64,000 nt of DNA from Bacteroidia bacterium. GTDB lineage: Bacteria; Bacteroidota; Bacteroidia; Palsa-965. Every line of letters begins with the position of its first letter. Position 1 is the first letter of the stretch. The notes under the pieces are model-generated. The model saw only the letters and a program-made list of their open reading frames with translations, ran no database searches and had not been told where the DNA came from. Positions 16,568 through 25,775 of this stretch are shown one piece after another. The stretch is from positions 87,740 to 151,739 of the forward strand of contig JALONL010000014.1 in the NCBI GenBank assembly GCA_025454955.1, written 5' to 3'. Position numbers and translations under genes: made by a program.

Positions 16568-16796
16568 CCAATTAACATCTCCTCATCATATATATGGATG
16601 TCCACGAACCTATAAACAATTATTTTACGAAATTTAAAGCATTAACCATAAAATGCTGAATAACTACCAGTTGCAATAGTAAAAAATACTTGAACAAGGG
16701 TATCGAAACCCAAATTCGAATGTCCCAGACCACTCAAAACATACTCGTTTTTGAGTGGTCTTGGCCGTTACTTAGTACTATCAAAAAAAGAGGCTT
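16568..16796 (+). other. intergenic region with terminator
   Basis: AT-rich, no gene visible. It contains the strong hairpin at 16727-16761. Confidence 0.5.
16727..16761 (+). terminator. hairpin terminator
   Basis: Perfect 13-bp inverted repeat AGACCACTCAAAA/TTTTGAGTGGTCT with a 9-nt loop. It lies in the gap after the small exported protein gene. The T-run is inside the stem rather than after it, so termination is likely but not certain. Confidence 0.6.
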
Positions 16797-17258
16797 ATGA
16801 ACGGTAATCAATCACGGGAATTTGGGTTTGAAGGGCAATTCACTCCATTTCAAACAATTTGGCACATAGATGCCAATGAAACCGACGTTTTTCAGAGCCG
16901 CCTCATGCTCGAAAAGCACGGATTGTGCCGTAATTTCGGAGCTTTCAATTCGGGCCGGGCAGGTATCTTTCACCTGTCGCAGACACAAACGCTGCCCGAT
17001 TTAATTCTGCTCGAACTCTATTTGCCCGGCAAAGGAGGTATCGACTTTCTCGAGCGCCTTCAGGAATTGCCGGAGGAAATCAGTTCCAAAACAAAGGTAA
17101 TTGTTCTTACTTCCTGGCTCAACTACCGTCCGCTGCTTATCAAACAGGCTTTTGCCTTCCCGCAGGTTATGGCCTGCCTCGAAAAGCCGCTGAAAACCGA
17201 CGTACTGCTCGATGCCGTGCTGCAGGTGCCCGAATCGCCCTCGGCCATTCATTATTGA
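16797..17258 (+). CDS. degenerate response-regulator receiver domain
   Basis: 153 residues, a single receiver-like domain. The pattern IWHIDANETD (acid pocket), LPDLILLELYLPGKGG, VIVLTSW (Thr105) and ACLEKPL (Lys) matches a CheY-like fold, but the phosphoacceptor Asp is Glu73 and one of the two acidic pocket residues is Ala26. A Glu in this place often mimics phosphorylation, so the protein is probably a constitutive, phosphorylation-independent receiver. There is no output domain. The next gene starts 42 nt downstream. Confidence 0.75.
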   Translation: MNGNQSREFGFEGQFTPFQTIWHIDANETDVFQSRLMLEKHGLCRNFGAFNSGRAGIFHLSQTQTLPDLILLELYLPGKGGIDFLERLQELPEEISSKTKVIVLTSWLNYRPLLIKQAFAFPQVMACLEKPLKTDVLLDAVLQVPESPSAIHY

Positions 17259-17300
17259 GCATAAGATAAATCATTGTATAACGTCCTAATTCCCTGCACC

Positions 17301-17777
17301 ATGGACCGTTTACATTTACGCCTTTTCTGGGAAGGCACCTGGGATCTCACTTCCCGGCTGGTTTCCGAGTCTGTTCCCAACACACCGGGCATATACATTG
17401 TATTTGCGCCCAAAAAGCCTGGTCTGGTTGCCCACGACCATCCCGACGCGTATGAACTGCTTTATATTGGCGAGTCGGAAAACATGCGGCACGCCCTGAT
17501 AAAGTCGAAAAAATGGGGACTCTGGGAACGCAAAAGCGCCACCGGGCAAATCCTGCTTCGCATCACCAAAACCGATCATGTACTTTGCCGCCGCACCATT
17601 GCCGCTGTATTGGCATTTCAGAATAAACCGGTGTGCAACAGTCGCTTTGTCAATATTTCGCTGTTTCGCTATGTGCATGTCACCGTATCCAACTTCGGAG
17701 CCTTCATGCCGTTAATGAACGATGCTGAACAACATTACCAGCAACAAGCACCTGCAGAGTTTCAGGCTATGGCATAA
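17301..17777 (+). CDS. GIY-YIG-like domain protein
   Basis: 158 residues from the ATG at 17301; a TTG start at 17274 is possible but unneeded. TPGIYIVF and ELLYIGESENMRHAL look like the GIY and YIG strands of GIY-YIG nucleases, though the distance between them (over 20 residues) is longer than usual. IAAVLAFQNKPVCNSRFVN could be the later helix with a polar residue. No DNA-binding domain is attached. Nuclease activity is uncertain. Confidence 0.5.
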   Translation: MDRLHLRLFWEGTWDLTSRLVSESVPNTPGIYIVFAPKKPGLVAHDHPDAYELLYIGESENMRHALIKSKKWGLWERKSATGQILLRITKTDHVLCRRTIAAVLAFQNKPVCNSRFVNISLFRYVHVTVSNFGAFMPLMNDAEQHYQQQAPAEFQAMA

Positions 17778-17802
17778 ACCCATTCTTTGCCTGTTTTCCA
17801 GA

Positions 17803-17832
17803 GCGGCCGGAAGAAATTCTGGTCGCTTTTTT
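17803..17832 (+). terminator. terminator after the GIY-YIG-like gene
   Basis: Stem GCGGCCGG/CTGGTCGC (two G-T pairs) with an 8-nt loop, followed by TTTTTT. Confidence 0.8.
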
Positions 17833-17862
17833 ATGCAATAGTGTGCGGGAATGTTTGGAAAC

Positions 17863-18528
17863 TCAGCCCAAACGAAGTTTGATTTCGCGTCCGCCGTTTT
17901 CGACGGTGAGGGCCACCGGATGTTTTTCGGCCAAAAAGCGGCCCATATACCATTCGCGGCCGGGCGGAACGAGCAGCAGCAGCCCTTCGTCATCGCCAAG
18001 CGCCGTAAAACGGTCGGTGTTTTCCTGCCTCACAAAAGCCGGAATGCCGTGTACGCCCGAAAGCCAGTCGCGGTAGGCCGGTAAATCATCGGTAACCATG
18101 CCTATTTCACTCACTCCCAGCAACGATGCGGCACTGAAACGCGGTGCATTACCGGCAGGGCCCAACGCGGCGCGGCCAATAATCTCCACAATATTCCCGG
18201 CAGGGTCGAAGAAATACACTGAGCGGGCTTTCCAGTCGGGAAAATCAACTTCGTAGCCCTGCCCTGCCGGCGACGGAATGAGTTCAACCCCGCAGCGCAT
18301 CAACCAATCGGCCGCATCGGGCAACTGATCGGGGCGAATGTTGAACGCAAAATGATAACGCGCATCGGCCGTGCCGGGCACAAATGTAAAGCGCGTATAC
18401 CCGCTCTGCATGGCCAGCCCGTCGCTGCCTCCAATTACTTCATACTCGGCAAAGCCCAGTCGTTCTACATAAAAACGCCGGCACTCGTCGATAAAAGCGG
18501 TGGAGATTGTTAATGCCGTAATACGCAT
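17863..18528 (-). CDS. glyoxalase/VOC-family protein
   Basis: 221 residues from the ATG at 18528 (MRITALTISTAFIDECRRFY); the sequence upstream in the same frame is AT-rich and not protein-like. Two VOC modules are visible: RRFYVERLGFAEYEVIGG...VYFFDPAGNIVEIIGR, and SEIGMVTDDLPAYRDWL followed by LLLLVPPGREWY. VOC proteins are metal-dependent lyases or dioxygenases; this one resembles stand-alone VOC proteins of unknown substrate. Confidence 0.82.
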   Translation of the reverse strand: MRITALTISTAFIDECRRFYVERLGFAEYEVIGGSDGLAMQSGYTRFTFVPGTADARYHFAFNIRPDQLPDAADWLMRCGVELIPSPAGQGYEVDFPDWKARSVYFFDPAGNIVEIIGRAALGPAGNAPRFSAASLLGVSEIGMVTDDLPAYRDWLSGVHGIPAFVRQENTDRFTALGDDEGLLLLVPPGREWYMGRFLAEKHPVALTVENGGREIKLRLG

Positions 18529-18642
18529 AAACAGGGATTGACTGTACCAATTTAAACGATTCTGCAATACATAAGTTTTGCAGCGAAAATATTTCTTCGA
18601 AAAAACCCGCAAAACCGGTAATAATGCCCGCTTTGAATAAGC

Positions 18643-19464
18643 TCAGGTGGTTTTTATCAGGTACCAGCCATTGCCCAGCTCTTCAATGAGAATGTAAGAC
18701 CGTGGCGAAATGGCGGGAACTTTTGTTCGATCGGGCTGGTAGAGATAGCCTGCGCGGTTATCGCCTGTGCCGCCCAGCAAAAACAGCAGCGAACCGGTCG
18801 AATTCTTATCCGTAACCACGCTTCGGATGAGGAGTTTGTCGGTTTGTTTACGGATTTTCTTTTGCCCGAATGCGGTGGCCAGCACCGAATCGCTCTGATT
18901 TTTGTAGGGCGGCTGCAAAAACGAGTGGCTGAGTTTGGCAAATGCGGCCCGATTTTGAAGGTAATGCGCTTTCAACGTACTGTCGCTGCCGAGGAACAAA
19001 ACAGTATTGGCCCGCTCAAACTCCCAGGTGTGGCTGTGGGTGGCGGCGTATTTTTTGCCGCGTGCATCAGGTGGAATGGAATCGAGGCTTTTGAGTGCGC
19101 CTTTCACAACTCCGATGCCGCTAAGTGTGCGTATGGCATACATGCTCCACACCTCTTTTTTACGGAGGTAGAAATAGTAGTCGATGCTGTTTGCCGTGTC
19201 TTGCAGGCACACAGCCACGCAGGCAAAGGTGGTGTCCTGCGCAATGAGCCTCACTTTGCGTTGAACGCGTGCGGGCAGGCGCTGGCCTAATGTGGTGTCG
19301 CTTTTTCTTTCGCCCATGAGTTCGCCGCTTACATGCTGTTTTTTGGCGGGGAAGCCGTGCGGTGAAACGAAATTTTCAACCACCTGTAACGGACTCAGCA
19401 CAGGAGCCTGAGCCCGCACGTAGTGTACGCCAAGCAAGAGGAATAAAAACAACAGGCGATTCAT
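18643..19464 (-). CDS. exported hypothetical protein, 273 aa
   Basis: The ATG at 19464 gives a good signal peptide (MNRLLFLFLLLGVHYVRAQA). The first 73 codons of the longer frame run through the promoter of the divergent gene and are rejected. The mature protein has SIDYYFYLRKKEVWSMYAIR and SPRSYILIEELGNGWYLIKT. Family not recognised. Divergent from the DUF2520 gene, 62 nt apart. Confidence 0.6.
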   Translation of the reverse strand: MNRLLFLFLLLGVHYVRAQAPVLSPLQVVENFVSPHGFPAKKQHVSGELMGERKSDTTLGQRLPARVQRKVRLIAQDTTFACVAVCLQDTANSIDYYFYLRKKEVWSMYAIRTLSGIGVVKGALKSLDSIPPDARGKKYAATHSHTWEFERANTVLFLGSDSTLKAHYLQNRAAFAKLSHSFLQPPYKNQSDSVLATAFGQKKIRKQTDKLLIRSVVTDKNSTGSLLFLLGGTGDNRAGYLYQPDRTKVPAISPRSYILIEELGNGWYLIKTT

Positions 19465-19514
19465 AGGCTCAAATGTACGTTTTGTGTGGATGTCGCGGTA
19501 AAAAGCCAAAGCAC

Positions 19515-19522
19515 TAACTTTG
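19515..19522 (+). promoter_or_regulatory. TAnnTTTG promoter box, near-leaderless start
   Basis: TAACTTTG ends 4 nt before the ATG at 19527. Transcription from about 7 nt downstream of the box would begin at or just after the start codon, so either the transcript is leaderless or initiation is slightly closer to the box. Confidence 0.6.
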
Positions 19523-19526
19523 CGCC

Positions 19527-20312
19527 ATGCATTCGTTGAGCGGGAAAAAAGTAGTGTTGCTTGGTGCGGGCAATGTGGCCTGGCATCTGGGTCGTGCACT
19601 TCGCAAATCGGGTGCCGAAATTGTGCAGGTGTGGAGCCGCAATCCCAAACACGCACGCCGCCTGGCGCGTATGCTTGGCGCAACTCCTGCGTGGGACGAC
19701 ATGCCCATAAAAAAACAGGCGCATTTATACCTCATTGCCGTAAAAGACGATGCCATTGCCCAAACCGTTGCCCGCATTCCGAAAGGAAATGGAATAACAG
19801 TACACACTGCGGGCAGCGTATCTATTGATGTGCTTGCCCAGGCGGCCACCAAATACACTGGTGTAATATGGCCGTTGCAAAGTCTTACGGCCGGGCATCG
19901 CATCAATTTCAGGAAAGTGCCGCTTTGCGTGGAAACGTCTTGTGCGGCTGCCGCAAAAGCCCTGAGTCCTTTTGTTCATGAGCTTTCCGAAAGTGTAACA
20001 GCGTTGAATTCCGAACAGCGGGCGCACCTGCATCTGGCGGCGGTGCTGGTAAACAATTTCAGCAATCACCTTTTTGCTTTGGCCGAAAAAGTAACAGCGA
20101 CTCAACACATACCTTTCGAAATATTACGCCCGATAATAGCCGAAACCGCCGCCAAAGTGCAGCACCTCTCGCCCACCCGCGCCCAAACCGGTCCGGCGCT
20201 GCGAAACGACAAGCAAGTCATGCAGCGGCACCTGCAACTCATCGGCAACGATAAAGACCTGAGGCAACTCTACCAGCTCATTTCCAAAAGCATCAGCAAA
20301 CATCCGCACTAA
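19527..20312 (+). CDS. Rossmann-fold/DUF2520 protein
   Basis: 261 residues. NAD(P)-binding N-terminal domain with VVLLGAGNVAWHLGRAL (residues 9-25) and a helical C-terminal dimerisation domain (LAAVLVNNFSNHLFALAEK and GPALRNDKQVMQRHL) characteristic of Rossmann-like/DUF2520 proteins, related to ProC and 6-phosphogluconate dehydrogenase folds. The substrate is unknown. Directly followed by kdsC (3-nt gap), so the two are co-transcribed. Confidence 0.85.
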   Translation: MHSLSGKKVVLLGAGNVAWHLGRALRKSGAEIVQVWSRNPKHARRLARMLGATPAWDDMPIKKQAHLYLIAVKDDAIAQTVARIPKGNGITVHTAGSVSIDVLAQAATKYTGVIWPLQSLTAGHRINFRKVPLCVETSCAAAAKALSPFVHELSESVTALNSEQRAHLHLAAVLVNNFSNHLFALAEKVTATQHIPFEILRPIIAETAAKVQHLSPTRAQTGPALRNDKQVMQRHLQLIGNDKDLRQLYQLISKSISKHPH

Positions 20313-20315
20313 TTT

Positions 20316-20819
20316 ATGGCCGACAACTTCAAGCAACTACTCAACCACATACGTGCTTTTGCTTTCGACATCGACGGCGTGCTCACCGACGGCACCGTGG
20401 CCATAGGCTCCGACAACACCGTAACCCGAAGTTTCAACACCAAAGATGCCCACGCCATAACCACTGCCGCCAAAGCCGGCTACACCATGGCCATAATAAG
20501 CAGTGCCCGCGAAGAAAGCCTCCGCGAAAGGCTTGGCGGTCTTGGCTTTGAGTACATCTATCTCGGCTGTATCGACAAGGAAATCACGCTAAAAGAATTT
20601 GCCGCCGAAACCGACCTGCACTACAACCAAATCCTCTACATGGGCGACGACATCCCCGACCTGCTCCCCATGCGCCTGTCAGGAGTAGCCGCCTGCCCCC
20701 ACGACGCAGTCCACGAAATCCGCTCCCAAAGCATCTACATCTCCCCATACAAAGGCGGCCAGGGCTGCGTACGCGACATCATCGAACAGGTACTGCGCCT
20801 ACAAAATCGATGGCCCTGA
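20316..20819 (+). CDS. kdsC: 3-deoxy-D-manno-octulosonate 8-phosphate phosphatase (KdsC-like)
   Basis: 167 residues, C0-type HAD phosphatase without a cap domain. Nucleophile motif FAFDIDGVLTDGTV (Asp18 and Asp20), SFNTKDAHAITTAAKAGYTM, IISSAREESLRERL and the final YMGDDIPDLLPM. The family removes phosphate from KDO-8-P in lipopolysaccharide core synthesis; some members act on other sugar acids (CMP-KDN route). The stop codon lies in the degenerate beginning of the tandem array that follows. Confidence 0.87.
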   Translation: MADNFKQLLNHIRAFAFDIDGVLTDGTVAIGSDNTVTRSFNTKDAHAITTAAKAGYTMAIISSAREESLRERLGGLGFEYIYLGCIDKEITLKEFAAETDLHYNQILYMGDDIPDLLPMRLSGVAACPHDAVHEIRSQSIYISPYKGGQGCVRDIIEQVLRLQNRWP

Positions 20820-20848
20820 ATCCCGCAAAAGCTGCTGAGTCTGGCAAA

Positions 20849-22441
20849 CCCTACCAAAGCCGATGAACACAAACATCCCTCGTCCGGCTGCTGACCTCAC
20901 ACACCCCACAAAAGCCTATGGACGCAAGCATCCCGCGAAGTGCCGCCGACCTCTCACACCCTACAAAAGCTGATGAACTCAAGAATCCCGTGTAGTACCG
21001 CCGACATCTCGCACCCTGCCAAAGCTAATGAACGCAAGCATCCCGCGAAGTATCGCTGACCTCTCGCACCCTGCAGAAGCAGACGAACGCAAGCATCCCG
21101 CGAAGTACCGCTGACATCTCGCACCCTTCCAAAGCTGATGAACGCAAGCATCCCGCGTAGTACCGCCGACATCTCGCACCCTACCAAAGCCGATGAACAC
21201 AAACATCCCTCGTCCGGCTGCTGACCTCGCACACCCCACAAAAGCCTATGGACGCAAGCATCCCACGTAGTAGCGCTGACATCTCGCACCCTGCCAAAGC
21301 CGATGAACTCAAGCATCCCACGTCCGGCTGACAAACTCACACACCCCACAAAAGCCGACGACGCAAGCATCCCACGTAGTACCGCCGACATCTCGCACCC
21401 TGCCAAAGCCAATGAACGCAAGCATCCCGCGCAGTACCACTGACATCTCGCACCCTGCCAAAGCCGATGAACGCAAGCATCCCGCGCAGTACCACTGACA
21501 TCTCGCACCCTGCCAAAGCCGATGAACGAAAGCATCCCGCGCAGTACCACTGACATCTCGCACCCTGCCAAAGCCGATGAACGCAAGCATCCCACGTCCG
21601 GCTGCTCACCTCGCACACCCCACAAAAGCCTATGGACGCAAGCATCCCACGTAGTAGCGCTGACATCTCGCACCCTGCCAAAGCCGATGAACTCGAGCAT
21701 CCCACGTCCGGCTGACAAACTCACACACCCCACAAAAGCAGACGACGCAAGTATCCCGCGTAGTACCGCCGACATCTCGCACCCTGCCAAAGCTGATGAA
21801 CGCAAGCATCCCGCGTAGTACCGCCGACATCTCGCACCCTGCCAAAGCTGATGAACGCAAGCATCCCGCGCAGTACCACTGACATCTCGCACCCTGCCAA
21901 AGCCGATGAACGCAAGCATCCCGCGTAGTACCGCCGACATCTCGCACCCTGCCAAAGCCGATGAACGCAAGCATCCCGCGCAGTACCGCCGACATCTCGC
22001 ACCCTGCCAAAGCCGATGAACGCAAGCATCCCGCGTAGTACCGCCGACATCTCGCACCCTGCCAAAGCTGATGAACGCAAGCATCCCGCGTAGTACCGCC
22101 GACATCTCGCACCCTGCCAAAGCCGATGAACGCAAGCATCCCGCGCAGTACCACTGACATCTCGCACCCTGCCAAAGCTGATGAACGCAAGCATCCCGCG
22201 CAGTACCGCCGACATCTCGCACCCTGCCAAAGCCTATGAACGCAAGCATCCCGCGTAGTACCGCCGACATCTCGCACCCTGCCAAAGCCTATGAACGCAA
22301 ACATCCCACGTCCGGCTGACAACCTCACACACCCCACAAAAGCAGACGACGCAAGCATCCCACGTAGTAGCGCTGACATCTCGCACCCTGCCAAAGCCGA
22401 CAAACGCAAGCATCCCGCGTAAGACTGCCGACCTCACAAAC
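20849..22441. repeat. tandem array of about 29 units of 55 bp
   Basis: The unit begins CTGCCAAAGCCGATGAACGC, continues AAGCATCCCGCGTAGTACCG and ends CCGACATCTCGCACC. Most units differ at few positions. A second unit type (CGTCCGGCTG in the middle, ending CACACC, followed by a unit starting CCACAAAAGC) recurs at units 1-2, 7-10, 14-17 and 27-28; the 7-10 and 14-17 blocks are nearly identical, which shows a larger duplication of seven units. 55 is not a multiple of 3, and the minus strand has no stop in any frame for long stretches, so long spurious reading frames cross it. There are no distinct spacers, so it is not a CRISPR array. A degenerate unit seems to overlap the last codons of kdsC (about 20798-20848). 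Confidence 0.95.
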
Positions 22442-22462
22442 CCACATCCCCCGATTCCCGTA

Positions 22463-22484
22463 AGGGTGCGAGGCATCGCACCCT
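22463..22484. terminator. hairpin made from the repeat motif
   Basis: AGGGTGCGA-GGCA-TCGCACCCT, a perfect 9-bp stem. The right arm is the TCGCACCCT junction of the 55-bp repeat. It lies between the array and the 3' end of bshA and could act as a terminator, although no T-run follows on either strand. Confidence 0.45.
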
Positions 22485-22510
22485 GTACAATGCCTCCCAC
22501 ACAAAAAACC

Positions 22511-23635
22511 CTACCCCCTCAAAACCCTCTCATACAACTCCTCATACACCGGCAAAATAAACCCAATATCAAACTTCTTCGCCTGCTCCCACGCATTGGC
22601 CTTGAACTGCTGCAAAGTAGTCTCATCCCCCAAAATATGCAGCGCATTGCGCGCCATATCCTCCACATCCCCCACATCGCTCAAAAACCCGCTATACCCA
22701 TGCACATTTACCTCCGGCAAACCGCCGGTATTGGTAGAAATCACCGGCACATGCGAAGCCATCGCCTCCAGCGCCGATAAACCAAAACTCTCCGTTTCCG
22801 AAGGTAGAATAAACAAATCCGCCACAGAAAGCACTTCAGCAGGATTCATCACCTTTCCCAGCGAACGGATTTCATCGCAGGTATTGAGTTCGCGGCAGAG
22901 CTTTTCTATTTGCGGACGTTCGGGCCCGTCGCCTACAAGAATGAGGCGTGTGGGAATTTGCTTTCGTACTTTATCAAATACGCGCAGCACATCTTCCACG
23001 CGCTTTACTTTGCGGAAGTTGGATACGTGTACCATAATACGTTCGCCGTTGGGCGCAAACATCTGCCGCTGGCAGTTGCCGCGTGCCTGGCCGTATTCAC
23101 TGAGTTCGATAAAGTTGGGAATTACCTCTACTTCGCGCGTTACTTTGAAGTTCCGGTAGGTGTCTTGCCTCAAACTGTCGGAAACTGCGGTAACGGCGTT
23201 CGATTTGTTGATGGCGAAGGTAATAACCGGTTCAAACGAGGCATCGCGGCCCACGAGGGTAATGTCGGTACCGTGAAGTGTGGTGATGAAAGGCAGGTGA
23301 ATGCCTTCTTCCTTGAGAATTTGCTGCGCCATATAAGCGGCCGAGGCGTGCGGAATGGCGTAGTGTACGTGAAGCAGATCGAGCTTTTCGTTTTTTACCA
23401 CATCCACCATTCGGCTGCTGAGTACCAGTTCGTAGGGCTGGTAGTCGAAAAGCGGATAATCGGAAACCGAAACTTCGTGGTAAAATATATTGGCCGAAAA
23501 GGTATCGAGCCGCACGGGCTGGCTATAGGTGATGAAATGTATTTCGTGACCTTTGGCGGCGAGGGCTTTGCCCAATTCTGTAGCTACAACGCCCGATCCG
23601 CCGAAGGTGGGATAACAAACAATGCCAATTTTCAT
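22511..23635 (-). CDS. bshA: N-acetyl-alpha-D-glucosaminyl L-malate synthase
   Basis: 374 residues, GT4-family glycosyltransferase. The N-terminus KIGIVCYPTFGGSGVVATEL and the HVHYAIPHASAAYMA, TLHGTDITLVG and PSETESFGLSALEAMA stretches are characteristic of BshA, which makes GlcNAc-malate, the first step of bacillithiol synthesis. The frame could start at a TTG three codons earlier, but this lies in the promoter box, so the ATG at 23635 is used. Confidence 0.93.
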   Translation of the reverse strand: MKIGIVCYPTFGGSGVVATELGKALAAKGHEIHFITYSQPVRLDTFSANIFYHEVSVSDYPLFDYQPYELVLSSRMVDVVKNEKLDLLHVHYAIPHASAAYMAQQILKEEGIHLPFITTLHGTDITLVGRDASFEPVITFAINKSNAVTAVSDSLRQDTYRNFKVTREVEVIPNFIELSEYGQARGNCQRQMFAPNGERIMVHVSNFRKVKRVEDVLRVFDKVRKQIPTRLILVGDGPERPQIEKLCRELNTCDEIRSLGKVMNPAEVLSVADLFILPSETESFGLSALEAMASHVPVISTNTGGLPEVNVHGYSGFLSDVGDVEDMARNALHILGDETTLQQFKANAWEQAKKFDIGFILPVYEELYERVLRG

Positions 23636-23641
23636 AGTGTG

Positions 23642-23649
23642 CAAAGTTA
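23642..23649 (-). promoter_or_regulatory. TAnnTTTG promoter box of bshA
   Basis: TAACTTTG on the minus strand, ending 6 nt before the ATG; near-leaderless arrangement as at several other genes in this window. Confidence 0.6.
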
Positions 23650-23739
23650 CGGTAATTTCGGGCAGGCGGTTTTTGCATTTTCCTGCTTCATGTTATGGAA
23701 AATGAATGCCGGTTGCATCTTATCCGTAAATAACCCATT

Positions 23740-25770
23740 ATGCGTTTAGCCTTACTTGTGTTGATTTTACTGTTTCCTGCAGTCGTGTTTTCGCAAACCC
23801 TGCGTAATCAACTGGAAACAGTAAATGCCGAATGGAAAAAATATCCCGCCGGAACCAGTTTACCTGCACAGCAATTTACTTCCGACCGCCAACTTATTCA
23901 GGCGCATTTAACCCATACCATCAAACTGCTGTGGCAACGCAAATTTCCTTTAAGCAACGACCCGAAAACTGTGATGCGCCGCAAAAACCTGCTCCACATT
24001 TTACAGGCTTATTGCGACAGCGGAATTTTCCCGCAAAACAATACAATCCCCGGCCGCATTCCGGTATTTATTGATGAACAGGGAACACATTGTGCGGTAG
24101 GTTACCTGATGCTGAAAAGCGGTGCGGGCGATCTTGCAAAGAAAGTGGCACGAACCCAAAACAACATTTATATCAGGCAAATTACCGACCCCGCTTTTTT
24201 TGCATGGCAGGCACACAGCGGTTTTACGGTTGATGAACTGGCATTAATTCAACCTTCATATTACAATCCGGTGGTAATTGAAGAGCGACAACCCGTTGCC
24301 CCACAATGTGGAAGCGGAGTATTTACACAATACAATTATCAATGGATTAATTCTGGAAATGAATCACCCAAACCACCGCTCAAATGGCAGGGAAACTGCA
24401 ATGAAAAAGGCCAGTTGCACGGCCGCTGGGTGCAGTTTTACAGAAACGGTGAAAAGTTTGTGGAGGGCTGGTTTAAAAACGGTGTAAGAGACAGTGTGTG
24501 GCGAATTTATTTTCAGGGAAACTCGCTGATTGAAGAAGTGAAATGGGAAAACGGCAAGAAAAACGGCACCTACATTCGCTATTCTACTCCCGGAATTTTA
24601 GCTGAAAAAGGTGCATTCGAAAACGACCTGAAAACCGGGCAATGGTCAATATGGCATGTCAATATGCTACGCTCGCAGGGCAATTACCTGAATGGGAAGA
24701 AAAACGGGAAATGGCTGCAATACTATCAAACACAGGACAGCATACCACAGGTGTATTCCGAAGAATGGTTTGATGAGGGTGTGATGAAAAATCGTAAACT
24801 GTTTCAATACAAATATTCAAACCCTTACCAGCTTTATGAGCATGTACACGATTCGCTGTATTACTTCCAAAACCTGATGCGTAGTGATATCGTACAGGAA
24901 GAAGGACACCTGTACTTGTACACGCAATTACAGCCTGTTTTGTATGATTATGAATATACACCTCACATTGACCTTGTGAAAATTTATGCCAGCAACGAAG
25001 TGCCCTTCGGTTTTCAGGCCGTAGAAAAAACGGTGCGCACGGGGAAATGGGTTGTACGCGGAAACACCATCGCCACGCGCATTTCGGAGTATCAGGCCGA
25101 TTCGGCATGGATTTATGTGCAGCGCGATTCGGTGACCGGTGCCGATATTTACAAAAGTCCAAAGCACATCAGTTTCGAATGTCTGCCCTCGCCCTATCGC
25201 CTGTCTGACTCATATTCTGTGGTGCCGCCGCTTTCACTTACTTCAAAAAACACATGGGAAAACGGCCGCATTACCGAGCAGAATTTCTACACCAAGACGG
25301 GTATGGTTTATTTGCAGCTCAGGTTTAACAGCGAGGCAAAATTGGTGTCGGGCTCGCGGTACGATGTGGTTTCAAAGCAAACTGTAATCTGGTCGGAAGC
25401 ACATGCGCAAAGCGATGTACCTATGCACATGACCATTAAAACGGTTGCATGGAAAACACTTTGCTACGGCGGTATGCTTGATACGGCCACACGTCACGGC
25501 CAATGGGAGTTTTACGATTCACGCAGCAATGTGTACGCCAAAGGCAGCTATAACCGCAACCAGCGCAGCGGCCCGTGGGAAGAAACCGATACGCTTACCG
25601 GTGTGGTAATGCGTGGAAATTATGTGAACGATATACGCTCGGGGCTTTGGAAAGAAGTGGAACCAGTTAGCGGCAATGTGTGGATGGGAAAATATGCGGC
25701 CGGAAAACGCAAAGGTTTGTGGGTGTTGCAAAATCCCCAAGGCGAAATTATTGAACGGAAAAAGTATTAA
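23740..25770 (+). CDS. exported MORN-repeat protein
   Basis: 676 residues with a signal peptide (MRLALLVLILLFPAVVFSQ). Residues about 40-190 form an N-terminal domain with FIDEQGTHCAVGYLML; after it come many MORN/YwqK-like repeats of about 23 residues, such as LHGRWVQFYRNGEKFVEGWF and KNGTYIRYSTPGILAEKGAF, in the middle and again at the C-terminus (KGSYNRNQRSGPWEETD). Such repeats form beta hairpins on secreted or surface proteins. Function unknown. A terminator follows. Confidence 0.75.
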   Translation: MRLALLVLILLFPAVVFSQTLRNQLETVNAEWKKYPAGTSLPAQQFTSDRQLIQAHLTHTIKLLWQRKFPLSNDPKTVMRRKNLLHILQAYCDSGIFPQNNTIPGRIPVFIDEQGTHCAVGYLMLKSGAGDLAKKVARTQNNIYIRQITDPAFFAWQAHSGFTVDELALIQPSYYNPVVIEERQPVAPQCGSGVFTQYNYQWINSGNESPKPPLKWQGNCNEKGQLHGRWVQFYRNGEKFVEGWFKNGVRDSVWRIYFQGNSLIEEVKWENGKKNGTYIRYSTPGILAEKGAFENDLKTGQWSIWHVNMLRSQGNYLNGKKNGKWLQYYQTQDSIPQVYSEEWFDEGVMKNRKLFQYKYSNPYQLYEHVHDSLYYFQNLMRSDIVQEEGHLYLYTQLQPVLYDYEYTPHIDLVKIYASNEVPFGFQAVEKTVRTGKWVVRGNTIATRISEYQADSAWIYVQRDSVTGADIYKSPKHISFECLPSPYRLSDSYSVVPPLSLTSKNTWENGRITEQNFYTKTGMVYLQLRFNSEAKLVSGSRYDVVSKQTVIWSEAHAQSDVPMHMTIKTVAWKTLCYGGMLDTATRHGQWEFYDSRSNVYAKGSYNRNQRSGPWEETDTLTGVVMRGNYVNDIRSGLWKEVEPVSGNVWMGKYAAGKRKGLWVLQNPQGEIIERKKY

Positions 25771-25775
25771 CGAAT

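Noticed and set aside
20849..22441. CRISPR array
   Set aside because: Units are conserved along their full 55 bp; there are no unique spacers and no cas genes.
20954..22500. Long minus-strand reading frames with repeats of GMLAFIGFGRVRD in the tandem array
   Set aside because: They follow only from a 55-bp repeat lacking stops in all three minus-strand frames; several frames are open at once, and the composition is unlike that of the real genes.
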